DNA of 14,222 nucleotides, from contig SBAT01000181.1 of the NCBI GenBank assembly GCA_005240105.1, positions 1 through 14,222 of the forward strand, in the 5' to 3' direction. Within the stretch, counting starts at the first letter, position 1; each line of letters starts with the position of its first letter. The stretch is from Chloroflexota bacterium. GTDB taxonomy: Bacteria; Cyanobacteriota; Vampirovibrionia; Obscuribacterales; Obscuribacteraceae. A model generated the notes under the pieces. The model had not been told where the DNA came from. It searched no databases and was given only the letters and a program-made list of their open reading frames with translations. Below are positions 1 to 7,308 of the stretch, piece after piece. A program made the position numbers and the translations under genes.

Positions 1-333
1 CACTACGATGTGGCTCGTGGCGTTCAGCAAACACTGCAGCGTTACAAAGACTTGCAGGACATCATCGCCATTCTTGGTATGGACGAACTTTCTGCAGAAG
101 ATAAGTTGATCGTAACGAGAGCTCGTAAGATCCAGCGCTTCTTGTCGCAACCATTCTTCGTAGCTGAAGCATTTACCGGACGTCCTGGTAAGTATGTCAA
201 CCTGAAGGATACAGTTGCCGGCTTCAAGCAAATCTTGAACGGCGAATTCGATGATCTTCCAGAACAAGCCTTCTACATGGCTGGTGGAATTGATGAAGTT
301 AAGGAGCAAGCCAAAGTTTTGGCTAACGCCTAA
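1..333 (+). CDS. atpD: ATP synthase F1 subunit beta, C-terminal part (5' partial)
   Basis: This is the last 110 residues of the catalytic beta subunit of F1Fo ATP synthase, which makes ATP from ADP and phosphate at the cytoplasmic face of the membrane. The reading frame is open from the left edge (HYDVARGVQQ...), so the gene starts outside the window. The fragment carries the C-terminal helical domain: the DELSAED version of the DELSEED loop, which contacts the rotating gamma subunit (fragment residues 28-34), followed by the family hallmark RKIQRFLSQPFFVAE. The nucleotide-binding P-loop region lies off the edge. The stop codon TAA (331-333) overlaps the next start as TAATG, so the ClpP-like gene is probably translated by reinitiation. 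Identification is very secure from the sequence motifs. Confidence 0.98.
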   Translation, partial: HYDVARGVQQTLQRYKDLQDIIAILGMDELSAEDKLIVTRARKIQRFLSQPFFVAEAFTGRPGKYVNLKDTVAGFKQILNGEFDDLPEQAFYMAGGIDEVKEQAKVLANA

Positions 334-1040
334 TGACAAAAAAACACGAGCACACAACCGAAACACCGGAAACAAACCCGCAACCAAAGATATCCAGCCG
401 CCGAGTATTTTTATTCGGCCGGTTGGAGAATGAAATTGCTACGCCGGTGATTGCCCGCTTGTTAAAACTCAATGACCGTGACAGCAAGAAGCCAATCGAC
501 TTGTATATCAACTCAGCCGGCGGAAATGGATACAATGCTGACGCCATTATTGCCGTCATGCATTCGATTAGCGCCCCTGTAAACACAATTTGCTTGGGGC
601 ATGCTCTTTCCGGTGCTTGCGAAATTCTGGCGTCCGCAACAGGCAAAAGGCAAGCTTACGAGTTTTCCACGTTGATGTTCCACCAGACGCTCTGGGAAGC
701 AGACGGCGATATCACCAACTTGGAGATTCAGGCTCAACAAGGACAGCGTTTCCGGGAAGCTCAGATTGAACTTTTGCATCGCTGCACAGGCAAAGACAAG
801 GACACGATCCGTACAGATATAGAACGCGATCATTACATGTCTGCCAGTGAGGCACTGCGTTATGGTCTAGTCGACGAAGTGATACCGCATACGTCGAAGA
901 GAGTCCGCGGCGGCAAGAAGTTCAAAGCTGGTAGTAAAGTCCGCAGCATTGCCAAGGCTTCCAAGAGAGCAAGCAAGGTTGCCGCTTCTTACAAGCCTAA
1001 GAAGTCTGCTCGTTCAACTCGTAAACCTGGACGTAAGTAA
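333..1040 (+). CDS. ClpP-family serine protease with Lys/Arg-rich C-terminal tail
   Basis: This 235-residue protein matches the ClpP peptidase fold throughout its middle: LYINSAGGN (57-65, equivalent to ClpP YINSPGGS), TICLGHALSG (85-94) and MFHQT (115-119), then ERDHYMSASEALRYGLVDEVI (split here as ERDHYMSASEAL 164-175 and RYGLVDEVI 176-184). The catalytic triad is readable as Ser93, His117 and Asp166, with spacings of 24 and 49 residues against 25 and 49 in E. coli ClpP, so it is probably active. The usual SMGAF after the serine is replaced by SGACE. After residue 189 there is a tail of about 46 residues very rich in Lys, Arg, Ser and Ala, which ordinary ClpP lacks; it may bind nucleic acid or an acidic partner. 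No strong ribosome binding site precedes the ATG, which overlaps the atpD stop. Position between atpD and atpC is unusual. It is probably not the housekeeping clpP, which normally neighbours clpX or tig. Confidence 0.9.
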   Translation: MTKKHEHTTETPETNPQPKISSRRVFLFGRLENEIATPVIARLLKLNDRDSKKPIDLYINSAGGNGYNADAIIAVMHSISAPVNTICLGHALSGACEILASATGKRQAYEFSTLMFHQTLWEADGDITNLEIQAQQGQRFREAQIELLHRCTGKDKDTIRTDIERDHYMSASEALRYGLVDEVIPHTSKRVRGGKKFKAGSKVRSIAKASKRASKVAASYKPKKSARSTRKPGRK

Positions 1041-1046
1041 AATCCT

Positions 1047-1050
1047 GGAG
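1047..1050 (+). promoter_or_regulatory. Ribosome binding site of atpC
   Basis: GGAG lies 7 nt upstream of the ATG at 1058. It gives atpC its own translation start, within the 17-nt gap after the ClpP-like gene. Confidence 0.7.
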
Positions 1051-1057
1051 AATTACA

Positions 1058-1492
1058 ATGGCTAACAAGCTAATGCTTCGCATCATTACCCCAGAGCGTA
1101 TTGTTCTCGAACAAGAAGTGGAACAAGTTGTTGCTCGGGCAGTTGACGGCGAGCTTTCCATTCTGCCTGATCACGAACCACTTTTGACGGCACTATCAAT
1201 TGATGTGATGCGCTGGCAAGTTGATCAAAAGCATCAAGAGACGGCTGCCGTTATGGGCGGCATCATGGAAGTGAATAAGAACGAAGTGACTGTCTTGAGC
1301 GATCTTGCCGAGTTAGATACTGAAATTGACGAAGCAGCAGCTCACCAAGACAAGTCTCGTCTGGAAGCTGAGAAGACTCAGAAGCTGGACAAACTTGATA
1401 CTTACATTACTGAGATGGGTATTGCTAAGAGCATGGCCCGCTTGAAGGCAGTGGAATACCGCCGCACGAGGCGCGGCAAGGTAAGCCAGTAA
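1058..1492 (+). CDS. atpC: ATP synthase F1 subunit epsilon
   Basis: This 144-residue protein is the epsilon subunit of F1Fo ATP synthase, part of the central rotor stalk, where its C-terminal helices can restrain ATP hydrolysis. The N-terminal beta-sandwich (about residues 1-86) begins LMLRIITPERIV and contains the conserved GELSILPDHEPLLTAL loop and a variant of the GGF.EV..N.VTVL motif (MGGIMEVNKNEVTVLSD). The rest is a helical hairpin rich in Lys, Glu and Ala, ending in a basic RRTRRGK segment. The length is slightly above the usual ~135 residues. The ATG is supported by GGAG at 1047-1050. In most bacteria epsilon follows beta directly; here the ClpP-like gene stands between them, and all three are probably one transcript. 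Confidence 0.96.
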   Translation: MANKLMLRIITPERIVLEQEVEQVVARAVDGELSILPDHEPLLTALSIDVMRWQVDQKHQETAAVMGGIMEVNKNEVTVLSDLAELDTEIDEAAAHQDKSRLEAEKTQKLDKLDTYITEMGIAKSMARLKAVEYRRTRRGKVSQ

Positions 1493-1526
1493 AAGAACTG
1501 AGTTCATTCTGGATTAGCGGATTTGA

Positions 1527-1540
1527 CACTACGTGTAGTG
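1527..1540. repeat. Short inverted repeat downstream of atpC
   Basis: CACTAC-GT-GTAGTG is a 6-bp inverted repeat with a 2-nt centre in the 183-nt gap between atpC and the TadG-like gene. No T-tract follows, so it is not a clear intrinsic terminator. It could be an operator or a transcript-end hairpin, or chance. The rest of the gap shows no other clear structure apart from the promoter and ribosome binding site listed separately. Confidence 0.35.
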
Positions 1541-1614
1541 GCATTGGCGGCTCATGCTCGGAGTTTGAAAAACAAGCAGGGAGTCTAAATCCGGGCTTAT
1601 GCATATCCCGTGCC

Positions 1615-1643
1615 TTGACGATTGGAGCCAGACGAGGTACATT
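1615..1643 (+). promoter_or_regulatory. Candidate sigma70-type promoter for TadG-like gene A
   Basis: TTGACG (1615-1620, 5 of 6 to the -35 consensus) is separated by 17 nt from TACATT (1638-1643, 4 of 6 to the -10 consensus). Transcription would start near 1650, giving a leader of about 25 nt that contains the AGGAGG ribosome binding site. This also argues against any start upstream of 1676. Confidence 0.55.
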
Positions 1644-1664
1644 GGAAAAAGTTAATAAATTCCC

Positions 1665-1670
1665 AGGAGG
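1665..1670 (+). promoter_or_regulatory. Perfect Shine-Dalgarno fixing the TadG-like A start
   Basis: AGGAGG stands 5 nt before the ATG at 1676. The open frame extends upstream to a TTG at 1622, but this site and the promoter choose 1676, which also places the membrane segment at the very N-terminus. Confidence 0.85.
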
Positions 1671-1675
1671 GTCCG

Positions 1676-4600
1676 ATGGCTAAAATGCGCCATTCCGCCG
1701 GTAATATACTGGCCATTCTTGCCGTGGCATTTGGGTTAATCATCTTAATTGGTTTCTTTGTACTCAATTTCAACCTCCTGTTTTCACTAAATAAGGAAGC
1801 CAAGACAGCGGCAGATGCCGCAGCTCTTGAGGGTGCCAAGCAACTTGCTACGGTTACGGTGGATTCTCGTCTGGGCAAACTTGGGCTTGTAGATCAAGCT
1901 GGTGACGATCCCAATAATCCTTTTAAACCGGCGCCTGTGGTGAGCTTTAATAGCGCTTTGGCGACTGCTCGTCTAGACCTTCTAATCGCTGAGGATTTGA
2001 AGAATTCTCAGATGGTCGTGTTAGCCAAAAACGATCTTGATGAACTGAGAAGTAAGTCCAAGGATCTGGCCAAAAAGCTTGCCGACAAATTTGTAGCTGG
2101 TGCTGATGGTTACAATGCCGTAAAGAGTGCCTTCACTGCCAATGTTTTGCGACCAGGCAACAACAAGGTTGATGAAGTAAGCATCAAAATTGCCGTCGGC
2201 AGAGTTGAGGAAGGTCTGACGAACCTGCCTATTCCTACTGGGGATGATCCTGCTGCGAAAGCCGCCAGTATTAATGGAATGTACAAAGCTTGCGTAAATA
2301 TACCTGCATACAATGTTCCGGTGGCATTTGCCGCTGTAAGCTCGCAACCGAGACTGGTGGAAGATAAGTCTTTTGTAGAAATGAACGGTGGTAATTATGA
2401 CGTTGCCGGTTTTGGTACCGTTCCGCCATCAGTAGTAAAAGTGGAGGCGGATTTTTCTGTTTCAACTTTGACTACCGGTGCTGACGGCAAGGCGACAACT
2501 GAAAAGTTGCACCAGTTAGCTTGTGCAATGGCCGGTGGCAACAGGATTTCTCAAGCTTCATCCAGTGCTTTCGCTGTCAGTTTTCTTGGTGGTCTGCCTG
2601 CTGAGCAAGCATTCGGCGGAAAAATTTCCATTCAAAATTTGATGAGCACGGATAGTGCCTGGAAAATGCCGACAGGACAAGATTCTACATGGTTGCAAGC
2701 TGATCCCAAAGGAAATGGTTTCCCCGGATCATCCATGACAGCTAAAGCCTTCCCGGGCAAAGATAGCGCCGACAAGATGGACCTGCCGTCAGAAGCGCTT
2801 TCCTATGGATTGTATGACTGGTTAAGGCAGCAAGGATTGACACTTGATCGCCAAGCTGTAGTCAATGCTTTCAGTGCCGATTTGGCCGAGATTGCCAAAA
2901 AGGGACGAACTGGAAAAGTCCTGGGAATGTCCGGTAAGAGCCGCTTTGTATTTGGCTCGGACAAACCGTTTATCCAGCCGGCATTGGCGGCACAAGATGA
3001 AGAAGTAGATGAAGAGGCACTAGACGACGATAGCGATGATAATGATGATTTCCCTGTCTTTGGCTGCATAGTCAATGATGATTCAAGCAATGCTATTTAC
3101 GAATCACTATTGTCTGGAGATGCGTCCGGCACGGACTACTATTTAAGTTCTTTCAGTTATGATGTTGCCTGGGGAATGTGTCCGGAAGAGTCGTTGTCGA
3201 TGTTGGTAGATCCAACCACTGGAAATGCTGTATCGCCGGCCGGTAACGACATCATAGAGTGTTGCAAATTAGTAGAGGGTACTATTGCTACAAATAGAGC
3301 GGGGAATGTTAGTGCTTATGCCGGATTGCGTGCTGCTGTTGAAGCTAGACGAGCATTCAGGTTAGTGAAACAGGCCCTACAGGATGCCACAGCTATTCAA
3401 AAGGAAGAAGCAAGTAATAATCCAAATGCTGCAAAGATTGCCGAACTGGAAAATAGCTTTGCTGCAACGGCCTCAAGTCCTGATTGGACGCTGCCTGGCT
3501 TGACTAAGGTGGTGCGACCAATCGGTGAGACTGTAACTAAAGTAGATGATGAATTAAATCGGCAACGGGTCATTTTACAGCGTGCCAAAAATGTAAAACT
3601 AAATGGTACGCGTGTTTCTAAAAAGACCTACAAACTTGTAAGGCATCTGAGGAAGTGGTCTGCCAAAGGAGTTAGACAATTAGACACGGGCAACCCGTCT
3701 GAGGATGGCTTCATGTTTGTGGCGAAAATTCTTGGGCGTGCTCCTAAGCTTGTGAATATTTTGCCTGACGATGCAACAAGTATTGTTCGTAGCAAACCTG
3801 GTTATACAGGACCGCATTTCTACGATATTGAACCCTATGATGATGCTGGTATTGAAAGGTTTAGAGACGAAATAAAGGATGTTCATTTAACGGGCAGTCA
3901 CGATTTGAGCGAAGAAGTCCTGGAGTCTATGGACAAGGATGCTGTGGAAAATGAGTCTATGGGCAAGATTCCGCCAGGCAAGTTCAAAGCCAAACCCCTA
4001 TTATCAGGCAACAAGATCATGCCTGGAAAGCCGAAAAAAGGACAGGACGAGTTTCGAGCTTGGGACTCCAAGGGAGTCGGCAACAAATTCCTGGCCCGCT
4101 ACAGTGAGAAGAATGCCGGTACTACGTATTACAAGGACATCAAAGATTTGAAGGCTGATGTCTATGCGGCTATGGAAAGACTAGGATTGAAGGTGCCTAA
4201 GAAGTACCGTAGCTCAACAGCTCAAGCGCTATTCATGCAGCCGGCTTATGCTCAGCAGCAAGAAGAGCTGCCCATAGCGCAAGAGAAAATATTCATGCTT
4301 ACTTCTGACAATAAGGGCGGTGTAATTATCAATTACCAGTCCGGATTGGATAAGTATCCCTTTAGTCAGGTCAAATTACAGCCTGGGCAAATGCTCTATT
4401 TTGCTAATTCTGCTCTGGTGCAGGGAACTGATCCTACTAAGCTTACCTATAGGTCGGTGCTTTCACGCGATCAGTTTGCCGACATGAGCAATGGACAGAG
4501 CTTCGTAAAGCAGGGCACCAATGACTGGTGTCACGATCCCAATTACAATTTAGGGGATGGTAGTTCCAACCGAACTTCCTGTCCTCAGTTGGCAGGAGAA

Positions 4601-4825
4601 TGGCAATTGCAACCTCCGTTTGCGGTAGCTTGCTGCAAATTGAATCCAAATAAGAAGCATCTTGGAGTCAAGAGAGGCTCTACAAAGTGGGAGGTTTTGA
4701 ATACGGAATTGGATCCAGCAGATCAAATCCCGCCGGAAATTCTTGCTGAGATGGAACAAGAAACAACCTTATGCCCGCCACTAGTTAAAAAGCCAATTAC
4801 AAAAGGTGGAAAGCCTAAAACTTGA
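1676..4825 (+). CDS. Large TadE/TadG-like exported protein A
   Basis: This is a 1,049-residue protein. Residues 10-36 form one hydrophobic membrane segment after a short basic start, followed by KEAKTAADAAALEGAKQLA, the signature of the TadE/TadG-like (Flp pilus assembly) N-terminal domain. The bulk should lie outside the cytoplasm. A very acidic linker (about 441-459, 13 Asp/Glu) precedes Cys464. The C-terminal part contains TYRSVLSRDQFAD (924-936), WC, SCP, ACC and LCP cysteine motifs, which suggests disulfide bonds. I see no von Willebrand A motif (DxSxS), which many TadG proteins have. It is clearly paralogous to the protein starting at 7865: 27 of 42 residues are identical by hand count over the stretch after the membrane segment, and eight cysteine positions are shared. 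It converges on cytochrome A with only 6 nt between stop codons. No tad secretion genes (tadA, tadB, tadC, rcpA) are in the window. Beyond the N-terminal domain I recognise no known fold; the role is unknown. Confidence 0.85.
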   Translation: MAKMRHSAGNILAILAVAFGLIILIGFFVLNFNLLFSLNKEAKTAADAAALEGAKQLATVTVDSRLGKLGLVDQAGDDPNNPFKPAPVVSFNSALATARLDLLIAEDLKNSQMVVLAKNDLDELRSKSKDLAKKLADKFVAGADGYNAVKSAFTANVLRPGNNKVDEVSIKIAVGRVEEGLTNLPIPTGDDPAAKAASINGMYKACVNIPAYNVPVAFAAVSSQPRLVEDKSFVEMNGGNYDVAGFGTVPPSVVKVEADFSVSTLTTGADGKATTEKLHQLACAMAGGNRISQASSSAFAVSFLGGLPAEQAFGGKISIQNLMSTDSAWKMPTGQDSTWLQADPKGNGFPGSSMTAKAFPGKDSADKMDLPSEALSYGLYDWLRQQGLTLDRQAVVNAFSADLAEIAKKGRTGKVLGMSGKSRFVFGSDKPFIQPALAAQDEEVDEEALDDDSDDNDDFPVFGCIVNDDSSNAIYESLLSGDASGTDYYLSSFSYDVAWGMCPEESLSMLVDPTTGNAVSPAGNDIIECCKLVEGTIATNRAGNVSAYAGLRAAVEARRAFRLVKQALQDATAIQKEEASNNPNAAKIAELENSFAATASSPDWTLPGLTKVVRPIGETVTKVDDELNRQRVILQRAKNVKLNGTRVSKKTYKLVRHLRKWSAKGVRQLDTGNPSEDGFMFVAKILGRAPKLVNILPDDATSIVRSKPGYTGPHFYDIEPYDDAGIERFRDEIKDVHLTGSHDLSEEVLESMDKDAVENESMGKIPPGKFKAKPLLSGNKIMPGKPKKGQDEFRAWDSKGVGNKFLARYSEKNAGTTYYKDIKDLKADVYAAMERLGLKVPKKYRSSTAQALFMQPAYAQQQEELPIAQEKIFMLTSDNKGGVIINYQSGLDKYPFSQVKLQPGQMLYFANSALVQGTDPTKLTYRSVLSRDQFADMSNGQSFVKQGTNDWCHDPNYNLGDGSSNRTSCPQLAGEWQLQPPFAVACCKLNPNKKHLGVKRGSTKWEVLNTELDPADQIPPEILAEMEQETTLCPPLVKKPITKGGKPKT

Positions 4826-4831
4826 ACCTGA

Positions 4832-6154
4832 CTATAGCGATTTGAGAAAAGCCAGGAGATCCAATTTCTCCTGCTCAGGCAAAGCAGCAAATTTAGTGCT
4901 TGATGATTGTCCCTGTCCTCCGTGGGCAAGAATGGCTTTTGCCAAATCGTTGGTTCGTCCATCGTGCAGATAGTATTTGCGGTAGCGCAAACCCCATAAC
5001 GGGGCTGTGCGAAATTGCCCGCCGGATACGCCACCTGTAGTAGCTATTCCGTCGGCTAAGGCAGCACCCATGTTGTGCAAGAGGAGGTCTGAATATGCCT
5101 TAACTTCGCGATTCTCCAGCGCTTGAATGCGTAGATATCTTTTGGTGGGAAATTGGCTGTCCGGGTCTAAAAGGTAATATTCAGGAGCTGTGCTGAGTGC
5201 GGGTACGTGGCATTCAGCACAACCAAGCTTTTCAAATGTGCTGCGGCCGCGATTGGTGGCAGCGTCGATCTTTCCCACAGGAGCCGGAGAGGACAAGGCA
5301 ATAAAGTAGGTCAGCTTAGCTAAGAGGGCGCCATTGTCATTGGGCTCTTCAGGCAAATGGGAGCGCAAGCAGGTGGGGATATTGTAGTTAACATCTGTTG
5401 TCTTTATCGCTCTTTCGTATTTGGTGGTAATTCCCAAAGTCGTGTTCATTTGATCGGCAATTGCATCGATTAGACTTGTGTATTGTCCCTTGTAGCCGAA
5501 TCGACCGACTCTGTCCTGATGCGTTATGCGATCCCTGTGACTGACAGTAGACCCTGCTGTCGATAAATTGTCGTCTGTTTGTTTTAATTCAAGATCCTCA
5601 ATATTTTCCTCTTCAATAGCATCAATTAAACCCATACCCCAGAGGGATGGAGCCAGTCTTGAGGATACGAAGACGCTGTCCTTTGGTGTTGTGCCGGCAG
5701 GCATATTGCAGCCCCTGGGAAACTGATTGGGAAATTCGTTGGTCACCGACTTTGTCATTACAATCGGACCGCCTTCATAAACATGAAAGTCGCTGTCCTT
5801 GTAGCTAATTGTCTCTGTGTTTACGCCTTTGGCAATAGATTCAATTGGCGACGCAACATAGGTTAGACAATCCGTTTTGGGATTGACTCCCTGGTTGCCA
5901 GGTATGCCTGGAAGTCCATGGCAGGAATAACAACTGTCTGCGTTGTACAAGGGTCCCAGACCTTCATTGACGGAGAATGTTTGTTTGAAGACTTCTTTGC
6001 ACTGGTAAAACTTTTTAAGCTGTAAAACTGACAGTCCACTTACGGGACCGCCTGGTTGCCCGATATCTGGCGCATAGACGTAAAAATTGCTTGCTGCCAG
6101 CACGGCAAGCACGGACAGAGCTGTAATCATGACGATGTTCGCTCGATTCTTCAT
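4832..6154 (-). CDS. Di-heme c-type cytochrome (DHOR/COG3488 family) A
   Basis: This 440-residue protein is a di-heme oxidoreductase-like protein (Pfam DHOR type, distantly related to MauG and bacterial cytochrome c peroxidases). An N-terminal hydrophobic segment (about 7-27) exports or anchors it. Heme-binding CxxCH motifs are CYSCH (75-79) and CAECH (312-316). Other family landmarks are EGLGPLYN before the first heme, VGRFGYKGQ (216-224), LLLHNMG and RTAPLWGLR near the end. Four additional cysteines (52, 96, 149, 262) are outside the heme motifs, and I do not find them in paralogue B, so extra disulfides are possible. It starts with ATG in an ATGA overlap with the stop of the TPR gene, with GGAAGG 9 nt upstream, so the two are translationally coupled. 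The substrate is unknown: peroxidase, thiol oxidase-like or electron-carrier roles are all possible. Confidence 0.92.
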   Translation of the reverse strand: MKNRANIVMITALSVLAVLAASNFYVYAPDIGQPGGPVSGLSVLQLKKFYQCKEVFKQTFSVNEGLGPLYNADSCYSCHGLPGIPGNQGVNPKTDCLTYVASPIESIAKGVNTETISYKDSDFHVYEGGPIVMTKSVTNEFPNQFPRGCNMPAGTTPKDSVFVSSRLAPSLWGMGLIDAIEEENIEDLELKQTDDNLSTAGSTVSHRDRITHQDRVGRFGYKGQYTSLIDAIADQMNTTLGITTKYERAIKTTDVNYNIPTCLRSHLPEEPNDNGALLAKLTYFIALSSPAPVGKIDAATNRGRSTFEKLGCAECHVPALSTAPEYYLLDPDSQFPTKRYLRIQALENREVKAYSDLLLHNMGAALADGIATTGGVSGGQFRTAPLWGLRYRKYYLHDGRTNDLAKAILAHGGQGQSSSTKFAALPEQEKLDLLAFLKSL

Positions 6155-7308
6155 AGCTGTCTGCCTTCCGTGTAGAATTTTAGCCAGCCCAAGAAATCAA
6201 ACTTTGCCTGTTTCAATTTCTCTTTCAATAAGAGAGCCTCTCTATTCCTTGGAGACAGTTCCAGGCATTTGCTGACTTGGTAATACGCTTCAACAAATTT
6301 TCGGTTCTTTTTGAGGTTGGCTGCATAACGGTAACGAAAATCGGCATTGGACGGCTTGTCCTTCACTGCCTGCCGCCAACATTCTTCAGCTAGAGCACGC
6401 CAGGCATATCTTTTGTCGTCAAAATCAAGGTCCGCCTTGGTTATAGATGCCGCGCAGCGTTCAAAGTCTTGAGCGAGTTGAGAGAAGACAAATGCTTTAT
6501 TGCTTGCTGACTGCTTTGCCGACTGCACAAGGTTAACAGCATTAAGCAGTCCAGAACGAGTAATGACAAAGCATTGGGAGAGAAGAAGATAGGCTCCTGA
6601 TTGAGAAGGGTCTTTCTTAATCAACTGATCGGCCAGAATAATTGCAGCCGGCAAATTCCTCTTTTGGAATTCAATTTGGGACATGAGCAATTTGGCTTCA
6701 TAAGAATCCTGCCGCAGTTGCTTTTGTAATAGATCCGAAGCTTTGTCAAAATCCCCAAGTGCAAAATAGGTTTTTGCCAATTGCAATTGCAGAAGGTCGT
6801 CGGGGTTTGTTCTATTGGTTTTTTCCAGTAGATCCAGAGCTAATAACGGATTGCCAAGTTCGGTCAGACAACGACTCTTGCCGATAACAGCAACCACTGA
6901 GGAGGGACTTATTTTTAGGGCATTGTTGTAATAATTTAGTGCTTCTTCCGGATTGTCGGCAGCTTTCAGTAACTCAGCCAGGTTGAACTGGTTGGAGAAC
7001 TTTTCCGGACTTATCTCTACTGCTTGTTTGGCTTGGATTATGGCTTCAACAGTTTTCCCTTGGCGGGCATAAATTACGGCTAGTCCCTGATGTGCTATTG
7101 CATCTTTCGGGTTGTGCTGAATCGCTTGCTGTTCTAATTTTTCGGCCAGGGGCAAATCGCCTTTGGCAAGGGCTGTCATGGCTTCTTTGTGCAAGGATTC
7201 TATCTGTGGCAAGGCTTGCGCGGCTGAGGCGCCTATCCATAAGGTCGCTAACAGCAATAGCAAACGCCTATTTGATAGGGGTATCGGCGAGATAGAATGT
7301 AGAAGCAT
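6151..7308 (-). CDS. Secreted tetratricopeptide-repeat protein
   Basis: This 385-residue protein has a typical signal peptide: SNRR then LLLLLATLWIGASAAQA, with likely cleavage after Ala32. From about residue 39 it is a run of 34-residue TPR units, for example EALNYYNNALKISPSS and EAIIQAKQAVEISPEK. There are at least four clear repeats, then more degenerate helical repeats, and a final pair (FRYRYAANLKKNRKFVEAYY). TPR arrays are protein-binding scaffolds, so a role in holding or assembling partners outside the cytoplasm is inferred. It is first in an operon with di-heme cytochrome A. Its ATG shares two bases with the divergent HMA gene's ATG, so its promoter must lie inside the HMA coding region; I found no convincing one there. 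The stop overlaps the start of the cytochrome gene. Confidence 0.9.
   Translation of the reverse strand: MLLHSISPIPLSNRRLLLLLATLWIGASAAQALPQIESLHKEAMTALAKGDLPLAEKLEQQAIQHNPKDAIAHQGLAVIYARQGKTVEAIIQAKQAVEISPEKFSNQFNLAELLKAADNPEEALNYYNNALKISPSSVVAVIGKSRCLTELGNPLLALDLLEKTNRTNPDDLLQLQLAKTYFALGDFDKASDLLQKQLRQDSYEAKLLMSQIEFQKRNLPAAIILADQLIKKDPSQSGAYLLLSQCFVITRSGLLNAVNLVQSAKQSASNKAFVFSQLAQDFERCAASITKADLDFDDKRYAWRALAEECWRQAVKDKPSNADFRYRYAANLKKNRKFVEAYYQVSKCLELSPRNREALLLKEKLKQAKFDFLGWLKFYTEGRQL
7272..7298 (+). promoter_or_regulatory. Possible promoter for the HMA gene inside the TPR gene
   Basis: TTGATA (7272-7277) and TAGAAT (7293-7298) each match the sigma70 consensus at 5 of 6 bases, but the 15-nt spacer is short. 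Transcription would begin about 2-4 nt before the ATG at 7307, implying a nearly leaderless mRNA. The site lies within the 5' end of the opposing TPR gene. Confidence 0.3.

Noticed and set aside
1523..1528. Perfect TTGACA -35 element downstream of atpC
   Set aside because: No -10-like hexamer lies 15-19 nt downstream; the pair at 1615-1643 is better placed.
1592..1611. CGGG...CCCG pairing with ATGCAT in the loop as a terminator of the atp operon
   Set aside because: The stem is only 4 bp and no T-tract follows.
1622..1675. Upstream extension of TadG-like A to a TTG start at 1622
   Set aside because: The perfect AGGAGG at 1665-1670 and the candidate promoter at 1615-1643 place the start at ATG 1676; the extension would run through both and put 18 polar residues before the membrane anchor.
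7163..7306. Upstream extension of the HMA gene to 7163
   Set aside because: It would overlap the opposing TPR gene by 146 nt and bury the signal peptide behind 48 residues that look like antisense of the TPR protein.
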